This document shows, piece by piece, positions 34,475 to 42,266 of a stretch of DNA of 64,000 nucleotides (positions are counted from its first letter, which is position 1; every line of letters begins with the position of its first letter). The stretch covers positions 310,001 through 374,000 of the forward strand of contig NZ_JAGGPT010000006.1 of assembly GCF_018613715.1 (NCBI RefSeq), in the 5' to 3' direction. Under the pieces are notes generated by a model, which did not search any database, had not been told where the DNA came from, and saw nothing but the letters and a program-made list of their open reading frames with translations. This DNA comes from Chryseobacterium sp. ISL-6. Its GTDB lineage: Bacteria > Bacteroidota > Bacteroidia > Flavobacteriales > Weeksellaceae. The position numbers and the translations under genes are program-made.

Positions 34475-34545
34475 TTTCATTTTTACTTTTTATTAGATTT
34501 ATTTCAAACTGCACTGTCTTTTAGACATATGCAGTTTTTTATTTT
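34475..34545 (+). ncRNA. candidate small RNA (about 70 nt) between a CBS gene and an RNA methyltransferase gene
   Basis: The 34439-34469 promoter would start transcription near 34475. About 30 pyrimidine- and AT-rich bases follow, then a 12-bp interrupted hairpin with a U-rich 3' tail. This gives a transcript of about 70 bases with no ORF of note. It overlaps the 3' end of the minus-strand methyltransferase gene by a few bases. It could be a small RNA or an unused promoter; no family was recognised. Confidence 0.35.
34506..34545 (+). terminator. rho-independent terminator on the plus strand
   Basis: AAACTGCA pairs with TGCAGTTT, and TGTC with GACA, around a five-base loop with a 1x2 internal loop; TTTATTTT follows on the plus strand. 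It may also slow transcription of the converging gene. Confidence 0.75.
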
Positions 34546-35069
34546 AAAGCCTTTGTGAACTCCCACATTACGATACCTCCACACACACTTACATTTAAAG
34601 AATGTTTAGTTCCTAACTGAGGAATTTCCAAGAATACATCAATGTTTTCCAAAGCTTCATCACTTATACCATCCACTTCATTACCGAGGATTAAAGCATA
34701 TTTCTTTGATTTATCGATTGTAAAATCAGTGATCATCGTACTGTTGCTGGTTTGTTCGATACCAATAATTTCAAATCCCTGACTTTTTAAATCCTGAATC
34801 GTTATATTAATATCTTTTTCATAACCCCAATCCACACTTTCTGTAGCCCCCAATGCCGCTTTATGAATTTCGCGATGAGGAGGTTGCGGGGTAATTCCGC
34901 AAAGAATTATTTTTTCAATTAAAAAAGCATCAGCCGTTCTGAACGTGGCTCCCACATTATGCATACTTCTTATATTATCCAAAATGACGATCAAAGGAAT
35001 CTTCTCAACTTTCTTAAATGTTTCTACATCTATTCTGTTGAGTTCTTCCAGTTTTAATTTATGTACCAA
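34539..35069 (-). CDS. SpoU/TrmH-family RNA 2'-O-methyltransferase, 176 aa
   Basis: A SPOUT methyltransferase that would methylate ribose of rRNA or tRNA using S-adenosylmethionine. The three motifs are motif 1 NIRSMHNVGATFRTADAF, motif 2 YALILGNEVDGIS, and motif 3 FLEIPQLGTKHSLNVSVCGGI, the trefoil knot. It is a single-domain TrmH-like enzyme of normal length for the small Bacteroidota type; the target nucleoside cannot be told. The MORN gene lies five bases upstream and the candidate RNA terminator sits at its 3' end. Confidence 0.9.
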   Translation of the reverse strand: MVHKLKLEELNRIDVETFKKVEKIPLIVILDNIRSMHNVGATFRTADAFLIEKIILCGITPQPPHREIHKAALGATESVDWGYEKDINITIQDLKSQGFEIIGIEQTSNSTMITDFTIDKSKKYALILGNEVDGISDEALENIDVFLEIPQLGTKHSLNVSVCGGIVMWEFTKALK

Positions 35070-35074
35070 TTATA

Positions 35075-35695
35075 TTATTTTGTAGAGATTAATTTTCCGT
35101 TTTTGTAAATTTCTGTTTTTTCAACACTTCCATCTTCACGATAATGAACCCTGGTACCATTCCATTGGTCATTGGCAAACTCGGTCTCACGCTGAACTTT
35201 TCCCGATGGATAAAGCATTTTCCATTTCCCTGTTGCCACCCCATTTTCATAATAACCAATCTGTTTTACAGACTTTCCATTTTCATAAAAGACTTTGCTT
35301 TCACCATTCAGTTTTCCTAACTTATAATTAGAAATTTCAGTAATCGTTCCCGAAGGTGAATAAAAGGTACCTGTTAAACTATTATCATAGACATTTTTTT
35401 CACCATTCCTAAAAGCTTCTTTTGAGGTTAAGACTCCGTTTTTGTCATAATAAACCCATTCCTTTATTTTGTAGTCTTTTTTGTACTCTCCTTGAGCTTG
35501 AATTTTTCCATTTTCATAATAGAAAACAGCATCACCATCAAGCTTTCCCTTTTTCCATTCAGCAACTTCTTTTACCTGTCCATTTTCAAAGAATTGTTTG
35601 CAGCTTCCTTCCTGTAACCCATCTTTATATCCGCATGGTTTTTGTGCAATAGCCAACGAAGATGCAGAAAATAATAAAAGAAAAATGTATTTCAT
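35075..35695 (-). CDS. secreted MORN-repeat protein (YwqK-like), 206 aa
   Basis: A secreted protein with signal peptide 1-17 (cleavage after IAQ). The mature part is seven or so MORN/YwqK repeats of the form EYYENGKIQAQGEYKKDY, in which GK-Y-NG triplets recur at about 23-residue spacing, folded as a flat beta sheet. Such proteins are called toxin-antitoxin YwqK-type in databases, but no toxin partner lies beside this gene. Two cysteines in the N-terminal repeat (PCGYKDGLQEGSCKQF) may form a disulfide. It is upstream of the methyltransferase by five bases; the periplasmic role is unknown. Confidence 0.85.
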   Translation of the reverse strand: MKYIFLLLFSASSLAIAQKPCGYKDGLQEGSCKQFFENGQVKEVAEWKKGKLDGDAVFYYENGKIQAQGEYKKDYKIKEWVYYDKNGVLTSKEAFRNGEKNVYDNSLTGTFYSPSGTITEISNYKLGKLNGESKVFYENGKSVKQIGYYENGVATGKWKMLYPSGKVQRETEFANDQWNGTRVHYREDGSVEKTEIYKNGKLISTK

Positions 35696-35752
35696 AGATT
35701 TTTTTATTTCAAAAATAGTAAAATAGTTATATTTGAAATAAAAAAATATGAT

Positions 35753-36352
35753 ATGAAAAATTTACTTATACTAATAACGTTAATGTCTGCTTTTATATTA
35801 TCAAAGGCACAAAATACATATTATCCACAAGCTTTCTTCGATAAAAAATTAGCTCAGAGTATGATTGGTTTTGGAAATTCTACCATTGAAGGAGTAGCAT
35901 CCACAAAACAAAAAAACAGTTGGGGATTTAAACCATTGCTTGGGGAAAAACATTATGCTCCTGAAGGAACCGTAGTCATGCTTTTTCCTGTAACCCCATA
36001 CTTTGAAGAGTTTTACAACATGAGAAAGAAATATGAAAATAGAAAAACAACTGTTTATATGTCCGAAGAAGCGTTTAAATATAGAATAGATGCTTATACA
36101 GACGCTCATGGACGGTTTAAATTTGAAAAACTGAAACCAGGCAAATATTATCTGGAAACGATTGTAAACTTTACAGCTACAGCAAATTATCAACAACAAA
36201 CCGGACAATCAGATGCTTACAATGTTTATGGTGGCTATCTGTACTCCACTCCGATATATCAAACTTTTTTCTATAATTATGCTTCATCAAGTAGAGAAAG
36301 TAAATTCGTAGAAATAAAACAAGATGGCGAGTTAAAAGAAATCAACCTTTAA
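35753..36352 (+). CDS. secreted hypothetical protein with a prealbumin-like fold part, 199 aa
   Basis: Signal peptide 1-19 (LSKAQ). Residues 40-140 hold a region typical of carboxypeptidase-regulatory-like or SdrD-type beta sandwiches: EGTVVMLFPVTPYFEEFYN, then TDAHGRFKFEKLKPGKYYLET, the classical G-x-F-x-F-x-x-L-x-x-G-x-Y repeat. The C-terminal end is Tyr-rich (NYQQQTGQSDAYNVYGGYLY). It looks like a small surface or periplasmic accessory protein. No partner gene. Its TAA overlaps the end of the convergent bestrophin gene by four bases. Confidence 0.75.
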   Translation: MKNLLILITLMSAFILSKAQNTYYPQAFFDKKLAQSMIGFGNSTIEGVASTKQKNSWGFKPLLGEKHYAPEGTVVMLFPVTPYFEEFYNMRKKYENRKTTVYMSEEAFKYRIDAYTDAHGRFKFEKLKPGKYYLETIVNFTATANYQQQTGQSDAYNVYGGYLYSTPIYQTFFYNYASSSRESKFVEIKQDGELKEINL

Positions 36353-37242
36353 AGGTTGATTTTATTTTTTAGTCCCATAATCTGGTGAACACTCTTTTCG
36401 ATATTTTGTGCTATTGTTTCCATAGGAATATCATTTTCGTCATTATTGAAAGGATCTTCTATTTCTTCTGCAATAAGTTCCAGACTCATTAAAACGTAAT
36501 AGACAAAGACTGTAAGAGGGATCATGAATAAGCCAATGCTAATTACATAAGCCACAGGCAGTGCCAATACATAAAGTATAATGAATTTCTTCACAAAGGA
36601 AGAATAAGAATAGGGGATCGGTGTGTTTTTTATTCTTTCACAACCCCCACATATATCTAGGAAACCGGAAAGTTGAGTGTCAAGAAATACCATTTCTATA
36701 TCTGAAATTTTACCTTCTTTTTTCAATTGGTTTAATTTGTGGCTAAGGAGAATAACAATTTCACTCGGCCCATGATGTTTAAGAGATTTTTCTATCTCTG
36801 AATAATCTTCATCTAATGCGAGTCTTGTAGATTCTTTAGAGAGATGTTTAGCCAGAAAATGAGGAAAAAACTTTAAATACCGTGCTATTTGTTCCGCACT
36901 TTGTCTGTCATTTTCAAGAATAAGATTAATTTTTATAGCAAAATTTCTGGTATCATTAACCAGTTTTCCCCATAACTTTCTTCCTTCCCACCATCTGTCA
37001 TATGCTGTATTGGTTCTGAAAACCAGTAATAAAGAAAGTACAAAACCTAGCAGAGAATGAATCATACCCACATTGCTTACCGCTGATTTTGAAGTGAGGT
37101 GAAGGTATTCAATTTCCAGATATTCTATCCCATAAGAGTATATCCCAACTACGATCATCGACGGAAAAAGAATTTTCAAAGTATCACTTTTATGTAAACT
37201 GAAAAGGATCTTCAGGAAATGTTTGGTATTGTAGACTCTCAT
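36349..37242 (-). CDS. bestrophin-family channel protein, 297 aa
   Basis: A bacterial bestrophin homologue (UPF0187), a chloride or cation channel of the inner membrane. Four hydrophobic segments are visible at about 24-45, 63-80, 213-232 and 236-256. The core motifs match: NVGMIHSLLGFVLSLLLVFRTNTAYDRWWEGRKLWGKLVNDTRNF near 58-100, and a C-terminal LELIAEEIEDPFNNDENDIP, the cytoplasmic acidic belt (bestrophin 'EDPFG' segment). Full length. The Klebsiella homologue conducts cations in the inward direction; ion selectivity here is unknown. It is convergent with the previous secreted protein. Confidence 0.92.
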   Translation of the reverse strand: MRVYNTKHFLKILFSLHKSDTLKILFPSMIVVGIYSYGIEYLEIEYLHLTSKSAVSNVGMIHSLLGFVLSLLLVFRTNTAYDRWWEGRKLWGKLVNDTRNFAIKINLILENDRQSAEQIARYLKFFPHFLAKHLSKESTRLALDEDYSEIEKSLKHHGPSEIVILLSHKLNQLKKEGKISDIEMVFLDTQLSGFLDICGGCERIKNTPIPYSYSSFVKKFIILYVLALPVAYVISIGLFMIPLTVFVYYVLMSLELIAEEIEDPFNNDENDIPMETIAQNIEKSVHQIMGLKNKINL

Positions 37243-37430
37243 AAATTTAGTTGATGGTACAAATATAATTTTTTTCGATTTATCCTTAGTCTATGCATTA
37301 TTGATTTATTTTCTTACACAATCCTTTCTATTAACAGTACTATTAGGATTTTAAAGAAAATGTAAAAAGTAAAATTTTTATAAATTTCAAAAAAACATTA
37401 CTTTTATTTCACATTAAATCAGCCAACAAA

Positions 37431-38309
37431 ATGATTCTCGAAAAAGTAGATGTTGTAAATGATATTAGTAAAGAAGATTTTCAGAAAGATTATTTCAGGA
37501 AAAAAAAGCCTCTGCTGATCAAAAATTTCGCAAGCCGGTGGGAAGCTTTTGATCAATGGAATCTCGCTTATATTCGTGAAAAAGCGGGAGAACAAGAAGT
37601 TCCATTATATGATAATAAACCGGCCAATGCAGCCAAAAGTTCAGATGCTCCGGTTACCCATATGAAAATGAAGGATTATATAGATACTATAAAAAGCAAA
37701 CCTTCAGATCTCCGTATTTTCTTCTATATTATTACTGACAGACTTCCTGAGCTTTTAAAAAACTTTACCTATCCTGATCTTGGCATAAAATTTTTTAAAA
37801 GGCTTCCTACCTTATTTTTTGGAGGAAGTGAGGCTCATGTTTTAATGCATTATGATGTTGATTTGGGAGATTTCATGCATATTCATTTTGAAGGAAAAAA
37901 AAGGATATTATTGTTTGATCAGGAGCAGTCTGCTTTTCTTTATAAGGTTCCTTTATCTGTTCATACAGTCTATGATATAGATTATGAAAATCCAGATTAT
38001 GAGAAATTTCCGGCTTTACAATATGCTAAAGGATATGAGATTTTTATGGAACATGGAGATGCTCTTTTCATACCGGGAGCATTTTGGCATTTTAACAGAT
38101 ATCTTGAACCTGGTTTTTCATTGTCACTCCGAGCACTTCCTAATAAACCAAAGGTTTTTGCAAGTATGCTTTACCATGTTTTTGTTATGAGATATACTGA
38201 TAAGCTGTTAAGGAAGGTCTTTAAAGCAAAGTGGGTAAATTATAAACAAAAATGGGCTTATGAAAAAAGCACAAAAGCGTTAGAAAAACAGTTGAAGGGA
38301 AACAAATAA
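37431..38309 (+). CDS. cupin-like (JmjC/Cupin_8) oxygenase, 292 aa
   Basis: A Fe(II)/2-oxoglutarate-type cupin domain protein, often a hydroxylase of proteins or small molecules. The first metal ligand pair is in HVLMHYDVDLGDFMHIHFEGKKRILLF (His and Asp), and the second His follows at GDALFIPGAFWHFNRYLEPGFSLSL. The entry KPLLIKNFASRWEAFDQW is typical of Cupin_8 proteins. The C-terminus is Lys-rich and helical. Soluble and cytoplasmic. No partner gene; the substrate is unknown. Confidence 0.88.
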   Translation: MILEKVDVVNDISKEDFQKDYFRKKKPLLIKNFASRWEAFDQWNLAYIREKAGEQEVPLYDNKPANAAKSSDAPVTHMKMKDYIDTIKSKPSDLRIFFYIITDRLPELLKNFTYPDLGIKFFKRLPTLFFGGSEAHVLMHYDVDLGDFMHIHFEGKKRILLFDQEQSAFLYKVPLSVHTVYDIDYENPDYEKFPALQYAKGYEIFMEHGDALFIPGAFWHFNRYLEPGFSLSLRALPNKPKVFASMLYHVFVMRYTDKLLRKVFKAKWVNYKQKWAYEKSTKALEKQLKGNK

Positions 38310-38311
38310 AA

Positions 38312-38866
38312 TTACTTTCTGCTTGCAGATATTTTCAGCTTATTAATAAGTCCAAAAATAGTAGCGTCTACAAATTTTCCTTTTTCAAAGAAGAAATCAC
38401 GCATTGTACCTTCTTCATTAAAATCGAGTGACAATAAAAGTTTTTCGGATGAAATATTAGCAGGATCAATGAAAGCTTCTATGCGATGTAAATTCATTGT
38501 TGTAAAAGCAAACGGAATAATGGCCTGTACAGCTTCTTTCATATAGGCTTTTCTCCAGAATTTCGGATTGAGCTCATAGCCAAGTTCGGCTTTAAAATGT
38601 TCGCGAAACCAGTTGTGGTAACCACAGGTTCCAATTACTTTTTTTTCGGATTTCAATTCAATAGCCCATCGGAATCCCTTTTTATTTTCAAATTCACTAT
38701 TGAAATGGTCAATCAGTTTTTCGGCCTCTTCAATTTGAGTAAAGGTTTCTAAATCATAATATTCCATGACAATATCCAAAGAGAAATAGTCAAATAAATC
38801 TTTAGAATCCTTATTAGTTAGTTGTCTTAAAATTAACCTTTCAGTTTCTAATATTGGAAAATCCAT
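38312..38866 (-). CDS. GNAT N-acetyltransferase (RimJ/RimL-like), 184 aa
   Basis: Acetyl-CoA dependent acetyltransferase of the Acetyltransf_3 type. It opens ILETERLILRQLTNKDS, then the beta-bulge DYFSLDIVMEYYDLETF. The core has KKVIGTCGYHNWFREHFKAELGYELNPKFWRKAYMKEAV, with the Gly-x-Gly-like pyrophosphate loop changed to FWRKAY, and the end has ANISSEKLLLSLDFNEEGTMRDFF. Normal length. The acceptor cannot be predicted. Its start is 125 bases from mutS on the other strand. Confidence 0.9.
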   Translation of the reverse strand: MDFPILETERLILRQLTNKDSKDLFDYFSLDIVMEYYDLETFTQIEEAEKLIDHFNSEFENKKGFRWAIELKSEKKVIGTCGYHNWFREHFKAELGYELNPKFWRKAYMKEAVQAIIPFAFTTMNLHRIEAFIDPANISSEKLLLSLDFNEEGTMRDFFFEKGKFVDATIFGLINKLKISASRK

Positions 38867-38967
38867 TACTCAATTTTATTGAAAAATACGATAAAAAATT
38901 AATTAGACCAAGGTAGTTTTTGAAAACATTAATCCAGAAACAATTTCCTAAGCCTGAATTTATTTTC

Positions 38968-38975
38968 TAAATTTG
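38968..38975 (+). promoter_or_regulatory. possible -7 box (TAAATTTG) for mutS
   Basis: A TAnnTTTG match 16 bases before the mutS ATG; the upstream -33 region is not a clear TTTG. Confidence 0.4.
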
Positions 38976-38991
38976 ACGTTCATTTTTTACT

Positions 38992-41577
38992 ATGGCAAAA
39001 ACGAAGAAGGAAACTCCATTAATGACTCAGTATAATACCATCAAGGCAAAATATCCTGATGCACTCTTATTATTCCGGGTTGGAGATTTTTATGAAACTT
39101 TTGGACAGGATGCGATCCGTGCTTCTCAGGTATTGGGTATTGTTCTGACAAAGAGAGCAAATGGAGAAGGGCATATAGAATTGGCTGGATTTCCGCACCA
39201 TTCTGTGGATTCTTATCTTCCAAAGCTGGTTAGAGCTGGACTTCGTGTTGCTATTTGTGATCAGTTGGAAGATCCTAAAATGGTAAAGGGAATTGTAAAA
39301 AGAGGAGTTACAGAACTGGTTACCCCAGGTGTTACATTTAATGATCAGGTATTAAGTTCGAAGAAAAATAACTTTCTGCTTTCCCTTCATAAAGAAAAAG
39401 AAAAATTTGGAATTGCTTTGGTTGATATCTCCACAGGAGAGTTTTTAGTAAGCGAAGGAAATCTGGAAAAGCTTTTACATATTGTCGGGACGTTTGATCC
39501 CAGTGAGATTATTTATCAGAGAAGTGTTCAGCTTCCTGATCAGTTTAAGAATAAAAGTGCTTTTAAGCTGGAAGACTGGGCTTTTCAATACAATTTTGCG
39601 TATGAGAAATTAACGAATCATTTTAAAACAAATTCTTTAAAAGGGTTTGGTATAGAAAACCTTCCTTTAGCAATTACGGCGGCAGGAGCTATTTTTGCTT
39701 ATCTGGTTGAAGATACACATCATAATCTACTGGCTCACCTTACAAAAATTAAAGTGATCCCTCAGGATGATTTCCTGATGATGGATAATTTTACATTAAG
39801 AAATCTGGAGATTGTGTATCCAAGTAATCCACAGGGAAAATCGCTATTAGATATTATAGATAAGACATCAACTCCAATGGGAGGGAGACTCTTGAGACGC
39901 AGAATTATTCTCCCCCTAAAATCCGTTAGTGAGATCCAAAGAAGATTGTCATTAATTGATTTTTTAAACGAAAATGATGGTTTAAAGTATGAAATTTCAC
40001 AGTTACTAAAGTCTATTTCTGACTTAGACCGATTAATGGGGAAACTGGCAGCTGAAAAGATCTCACCGAAAGAACTGGGATATCTTCGTCAGAGCTTAGT
40101 TAATATTCATACCATCAAAGAGTTACTTCATCCATTTGCAGATGTGCTGGCATGGATAGAACCATTATATGACCTGGATGAGCTGATTAAGTTTTTGCAA
40201 AATAGGTTGAATGAAGAACTTCCTGTCAATATTTCGAAAGGAAAAGTGATAAAAGATGGTATTTCTGAAGAATTGGACAGGTTACGAAATCTTCAAAGCA
40301 AAGGTCGTGGCTTTTTGGATGAGATGTGTCAGAGAGAAATTGAAAGAACAGGAATTACAAGTCTTAAAATTGATTTTAATAATGTATTCGGGTATTTTAT
40401 TGAAGTTCGGAATACCCATAAAGATAAAGTTCCGGGAGATTGGCTAAGAAAGCAAACCTTAGTGAATGCTGAAAGATATATCACAGAAGAATTAAAAGAA
40501 TATGAAAGTCAGATTCTTGGAGCTGAAGAGAAGATCAGTGTTTTGGAAAATGAGTTATATAGAAATGTATGCTCTGAAACAATGGTGTATATTGATCAGA
40601 TACAGGAAAATTCAAATATTATTGCTCAGATCGACGTTGCTGCTGGGTTATCAGAACTAGCCGTGTCTGAAAGTTATACAAGACCGATATTGAATGAAAG
40701 TTATGTTGTCGATCTAAAAGAAGCCAGGCATCCCATTATAGAAAATGCGCTCCCATTAGGAGAGAAATATATTCCGAATGATATATTTCTGGATAAAGAT
40801 TCTCAACAGATCATTATGGTAACCGGACCGAACATGGCCGGTAAATCTGCGATCCTTCGTCAGACAGCAATTGTTTGTCTTCTGGCTCAGATCGGAAGTT
40901 TTGTGCCGGCAAAACATGCTGAAATAGGAGTGTTAGATAAGATCTTTACAAGGGTAGGGGCAACAGATAATATTTCTGCTGGAGAATCTACTTTTATGGT
41001 TGAAATGAATGAAGCTGCCAATATTCTAAATAATATTTCAGAAAGGAGTTTAATCTTACTGGATGAAATCGGACGTGGTACTTCTACTTATGATGGAGTT
41101 TCTATAGCATGGGCTATCGCGGAGTATCTTCACCAACATCCAAGCCAGGCTAAAACCTTATTTGCTACTCATTACCATGAATTGAATGAAATGACGGTTA
41201 ATTTTGAAAGGGTGAAAAATTTCCATGTTTCGATTCAGGAAAACAAAGGGAACATTATTTTCCTGAGAAAACTTATTCCCGGGGGAAGTGAGCATAGTTT
41301 TGGTATCCATGTAGCAAAACTTGCTGGAATGCCCGCAAAAGTAGTGAACAGGGCTAATGAAATTCTAAAAACATTGGAAGCGAGTCGTACCCAGGGAACT
41401 TCATCAGAAAGCATAAAAAGAGTAACAGATGAAAATATGCAACTGTCATTCTTCCAGTTAGATGATCCTGTTTTGGAAAATATCCGAGAGGAGCTTACAA
41501 AGATTGATATCAATACTTTGACACCTATTGAAGCTTTAATGAAACTAAATTCAATAAAGAAAATGATTGGAGGTTAA
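38992..41577 (+). CDS. mutS: DNA mismatch repair protein MutS, 861 aa
   Basis: Recognises base mismatches and small loops and starts methyl-independent repair here (no MutH is known in this group). The N-terminal mismatch-binding domain includes LLFRVGDFYETFGQDA with the intercalating Phe and Glu near residues 32-36. The core and clamp domains fill the middle. Walker A MVTGPNMAGKSAILRQTA is near residue 612, Walker B LILLDEIGRGTSTYDG near 688, and FATHYHELNEMT follows. Full length. Followed by a perfect terminator. Downstream are peptide genes on the opposite strand. Confidence 0.97.
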   Translation: MAKTKKETPLMTQYNTIKAKYPDALLLFRVGDFYETFGQDAIRASQVLGIVLTKRANGEGHIELAGFPHHSVDSYLPKLVRAGLRVAICDQLEDPKMVKGIVKRGVTELVTPGVTFNDQVLSSKKNNFLLSLHKEKEKFGIALVDISTGEFLVSEGNLEKLLHIVGTFDPSEIIYQRSVQLPDQFKNKSAFKLEDWAFQYNFAYEKLTNHFKTNSLKGFGIENLPLAITAAGAIFAYLVEDTHHNLLAHLTKIKVIPQDDFLMMDNFTLRNLEIVYPSNPQGKSLLDIIDKTSTPMGGRLLRRRIILPLKSVSEIQRRLSLIDFLNENDGLKYEISQLLKSISDLDRLMGKLAAEKISPKELGYLRQSLVNIHTIKELLHPFADVLAWIEPLYDLDELIKFLQNRLNEELPVNISKGKVIKDGISEELDRLRNLQSKGRGFLDEMCQREIERTGITSLKIDFNNVFGYFIEVRNTHKDKVPGDWLRKQTLVNAERYITEELKEYESQILGAEEKISVLENELYRNVCSETMVYIDQIQENSNIIAQIDVAAGLSELAVSESYTRPILNESYVVDLKEARHPIIENALPLGEKYIPNDIFLDKDSQQIIMVTGPNMAGKSAILRQTAIVCLLAQIGSFVPAKHAEIGVLDKIFTRVGATDNISAGESTFMVEMNEAANILNNISERSLILLDEIGRGTSTYDGVSIAWAIAEYLHQHPSQAKTLFATHYHELNEMTVNFERVKNFHVSIQENKGNIIFLRKLIPGGSEHSFGIHVAKLAGMPAKVVNRANEILKTLEASRTQGTSSESIKRVTDENMQLSFFQLDDPVLENIREELTKIDINTLTPIEALMKLNSIKKMIGG

Positions 41578-41623
41578 CTCAAAATAAAAAAAGAAAGCTA
41601 AAGCTTTCTTTTTTTATTTTGAG
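41578..41623. terminator. perfect-palindrome bidirectional terminator
   Basis: The arms on either side of a two-base AA centre (CTCAAAATAAAAAAAGAAAGCT and its exact reverse complement) form a 22-bp stem with U-runs on both sides. It ends mutS on the plus strand and the first GG-leader peptide gene on the minus strand, whose stop lies three bases away. Confidence 0.9.
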
Positions 41624-41626
41624 TTA

Positions 41627-41785
41627 TTAACAGCACGCTCCTTTTATGTCACAAACTCCAATATAGGGATCGCCCCCCGGGTTAATGCAAAGGCATTCCA
41701 TATCACAGCCATTACTATTACCACCATTAATTTCTTTTAGTTCTTTTTTAGATAATTTTCGTTTTAATAAGTCTGATTTTTTCAT
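41627..41785 (-). CDS. double-glycine leader, cysteine-rich small peptide A (bacteriocin-like), 52 aa
   Basis: Leader MKKSDLLKRKLSKKELKEINGG, basic and helical, ends in the double glycine typical of peptides cut by C39 peptidase-type transporters. The 30-residue core after GG holds six cysteines (a CDMECLC cluster, one at VCD, and a CC pair at the very end), with a GG inside and an acidic profile. The gene has a 19-bp conserved motif 10 bases upstream of the ATG, shared with peptide B. It resembles Chryseobacterium 'bacteriocin-like' leader families. Start ATG at 41785. The core could be a disulfide-bonded toxin, signal or modified peptide; its function is unknown. Confidence 0.8.
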   Translation of the reverse strand: MKKSDLLKRKLSKKELKEINGGNSNGCDMECLCINPGGDPYIGVCDIKGACC

Positions 41786-41795
41786 AGTAATAATA

Positions 41796-41814
41796 TTTAA
41801 TTTAGTTAAACTAA
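41796..41814 (-). promoter_or_regulatory. conserved 19-bp motif with palindrome upstream of peptide A
   Basis: Plus-strand TTTAATTTAGTTAAACTAA, ending 10 bases before the peptide A start codon and including the near-palindrome TTAGTTAAACTAA (TTAGTT-A-AACTAA, perfect). The same motif with one substitution lies at the same distance from peptide B. It may be an operator, promoter or 5' leader element. Confidence 0.55.
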
Positions 41815-41873
41815 GGTATATTATTTATTTAATAAATCCAAAAACAGTGAGTAAAACTCTTCTTTAATATAAA

Positions 41874-41901
41874 AAAAGACACCAAAATATTGGTGTCTTT
41901 T
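41874..41901 (-). terminator. terminator of peptide B gene
   Basis: Arms AAAAGACACCAA and TTGGTGTCTTTT with a four-base loop, followed on the minus strand by TTTATATT; it lies just past the peptide B stop and before the peptide A upstream motif, so A and B are separate transcription units. Confidence 0.88.
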
Positions 41902-41951
41902 CTAGTTTAGAAGAATATATTTGCTTGTTTTTAGCAAGATATTTCTTTTAA

Positions 41952-42116
41952 TTAGCAGCAGTATCCGTCTTGTATACCATAAACGCCACTCAGTTCTTCA
42001 CCGGTATGGCGATCAAAACAACTGATTACTCTTGGGCAAGCCGGTCCAAAACCACCATTAATTTCCTTCAATTCTTTTTTAGTCAATTTCTTGATTTGAA
42101 TGCTTGATTTTTTCAT
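41952..42116 (-). CDS. double-glycine leader, cysteine-containing small peptide B (bacteriocin-like), 54 aa
   Basis: Leader MKKSSIQIKKLTKKELKEINGG is identical to that of peptide A at 16 of 22 positions, including KKELKEINGG. The 32-residue core after GG is FGPACPRVISCFDRHTGEEL and so on, with four cysteines (two inside, and CC as the last two residues). It shares with peptide A the CC end but otherwise differs, which is the pattern of diversified cores under a fixed leader. Start ATG at 42116 with the same motif 10 bases upstream. It is divergent from the TlpA-like thioredoxin gene. Has its own terminator. Confidence 0.8.
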   Translation of the reverse strand: MKKSSIQIKKLTKKELKEINGGFGPACPRVISCFDRHTGEELSGVYGIQDGYCC

Positions 42117-42126
42117 AATAAAAACT

Positions 42127-42145
42127 TTTAATTTGGTTAAACTAA
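42127..42145 (-). promoter_or_regulatory. conserved 19-bp motif with palindrome upstream of peptide B
   Basis: Plus-strand TTTAATTTGGTTAAACTAA, identical to the peptide A motif except one base, again ending 10 bases before the start codon. The palindrome here has one mismatch. Confidence 0.55.
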
Positions 42146-42266
42146 ATTACATTTTTAATTCTGATATATCAATTATATGTGAACAGAATTTATGAAAATA
42201 CCTGAAATTAGGTATATTAATGTGCTGGAAATCATTGACAAATGAAAATTTTCATTAATTTTGAAT

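Noticed and set aside
35075..35695. YwqK-like MORN protein as part of a toxin-antitoxin pair
   Set aside because: It has a signal peptide and no toxin candidate next to it; the antitoxin name comes from database habit rather than evidence here.
42256..42263. TAATTTTG as a -7 box for the TlpA-like gene
   Set aside because: It ends three bases before the ATG at 42267, so the transcript would start inside the coding region.
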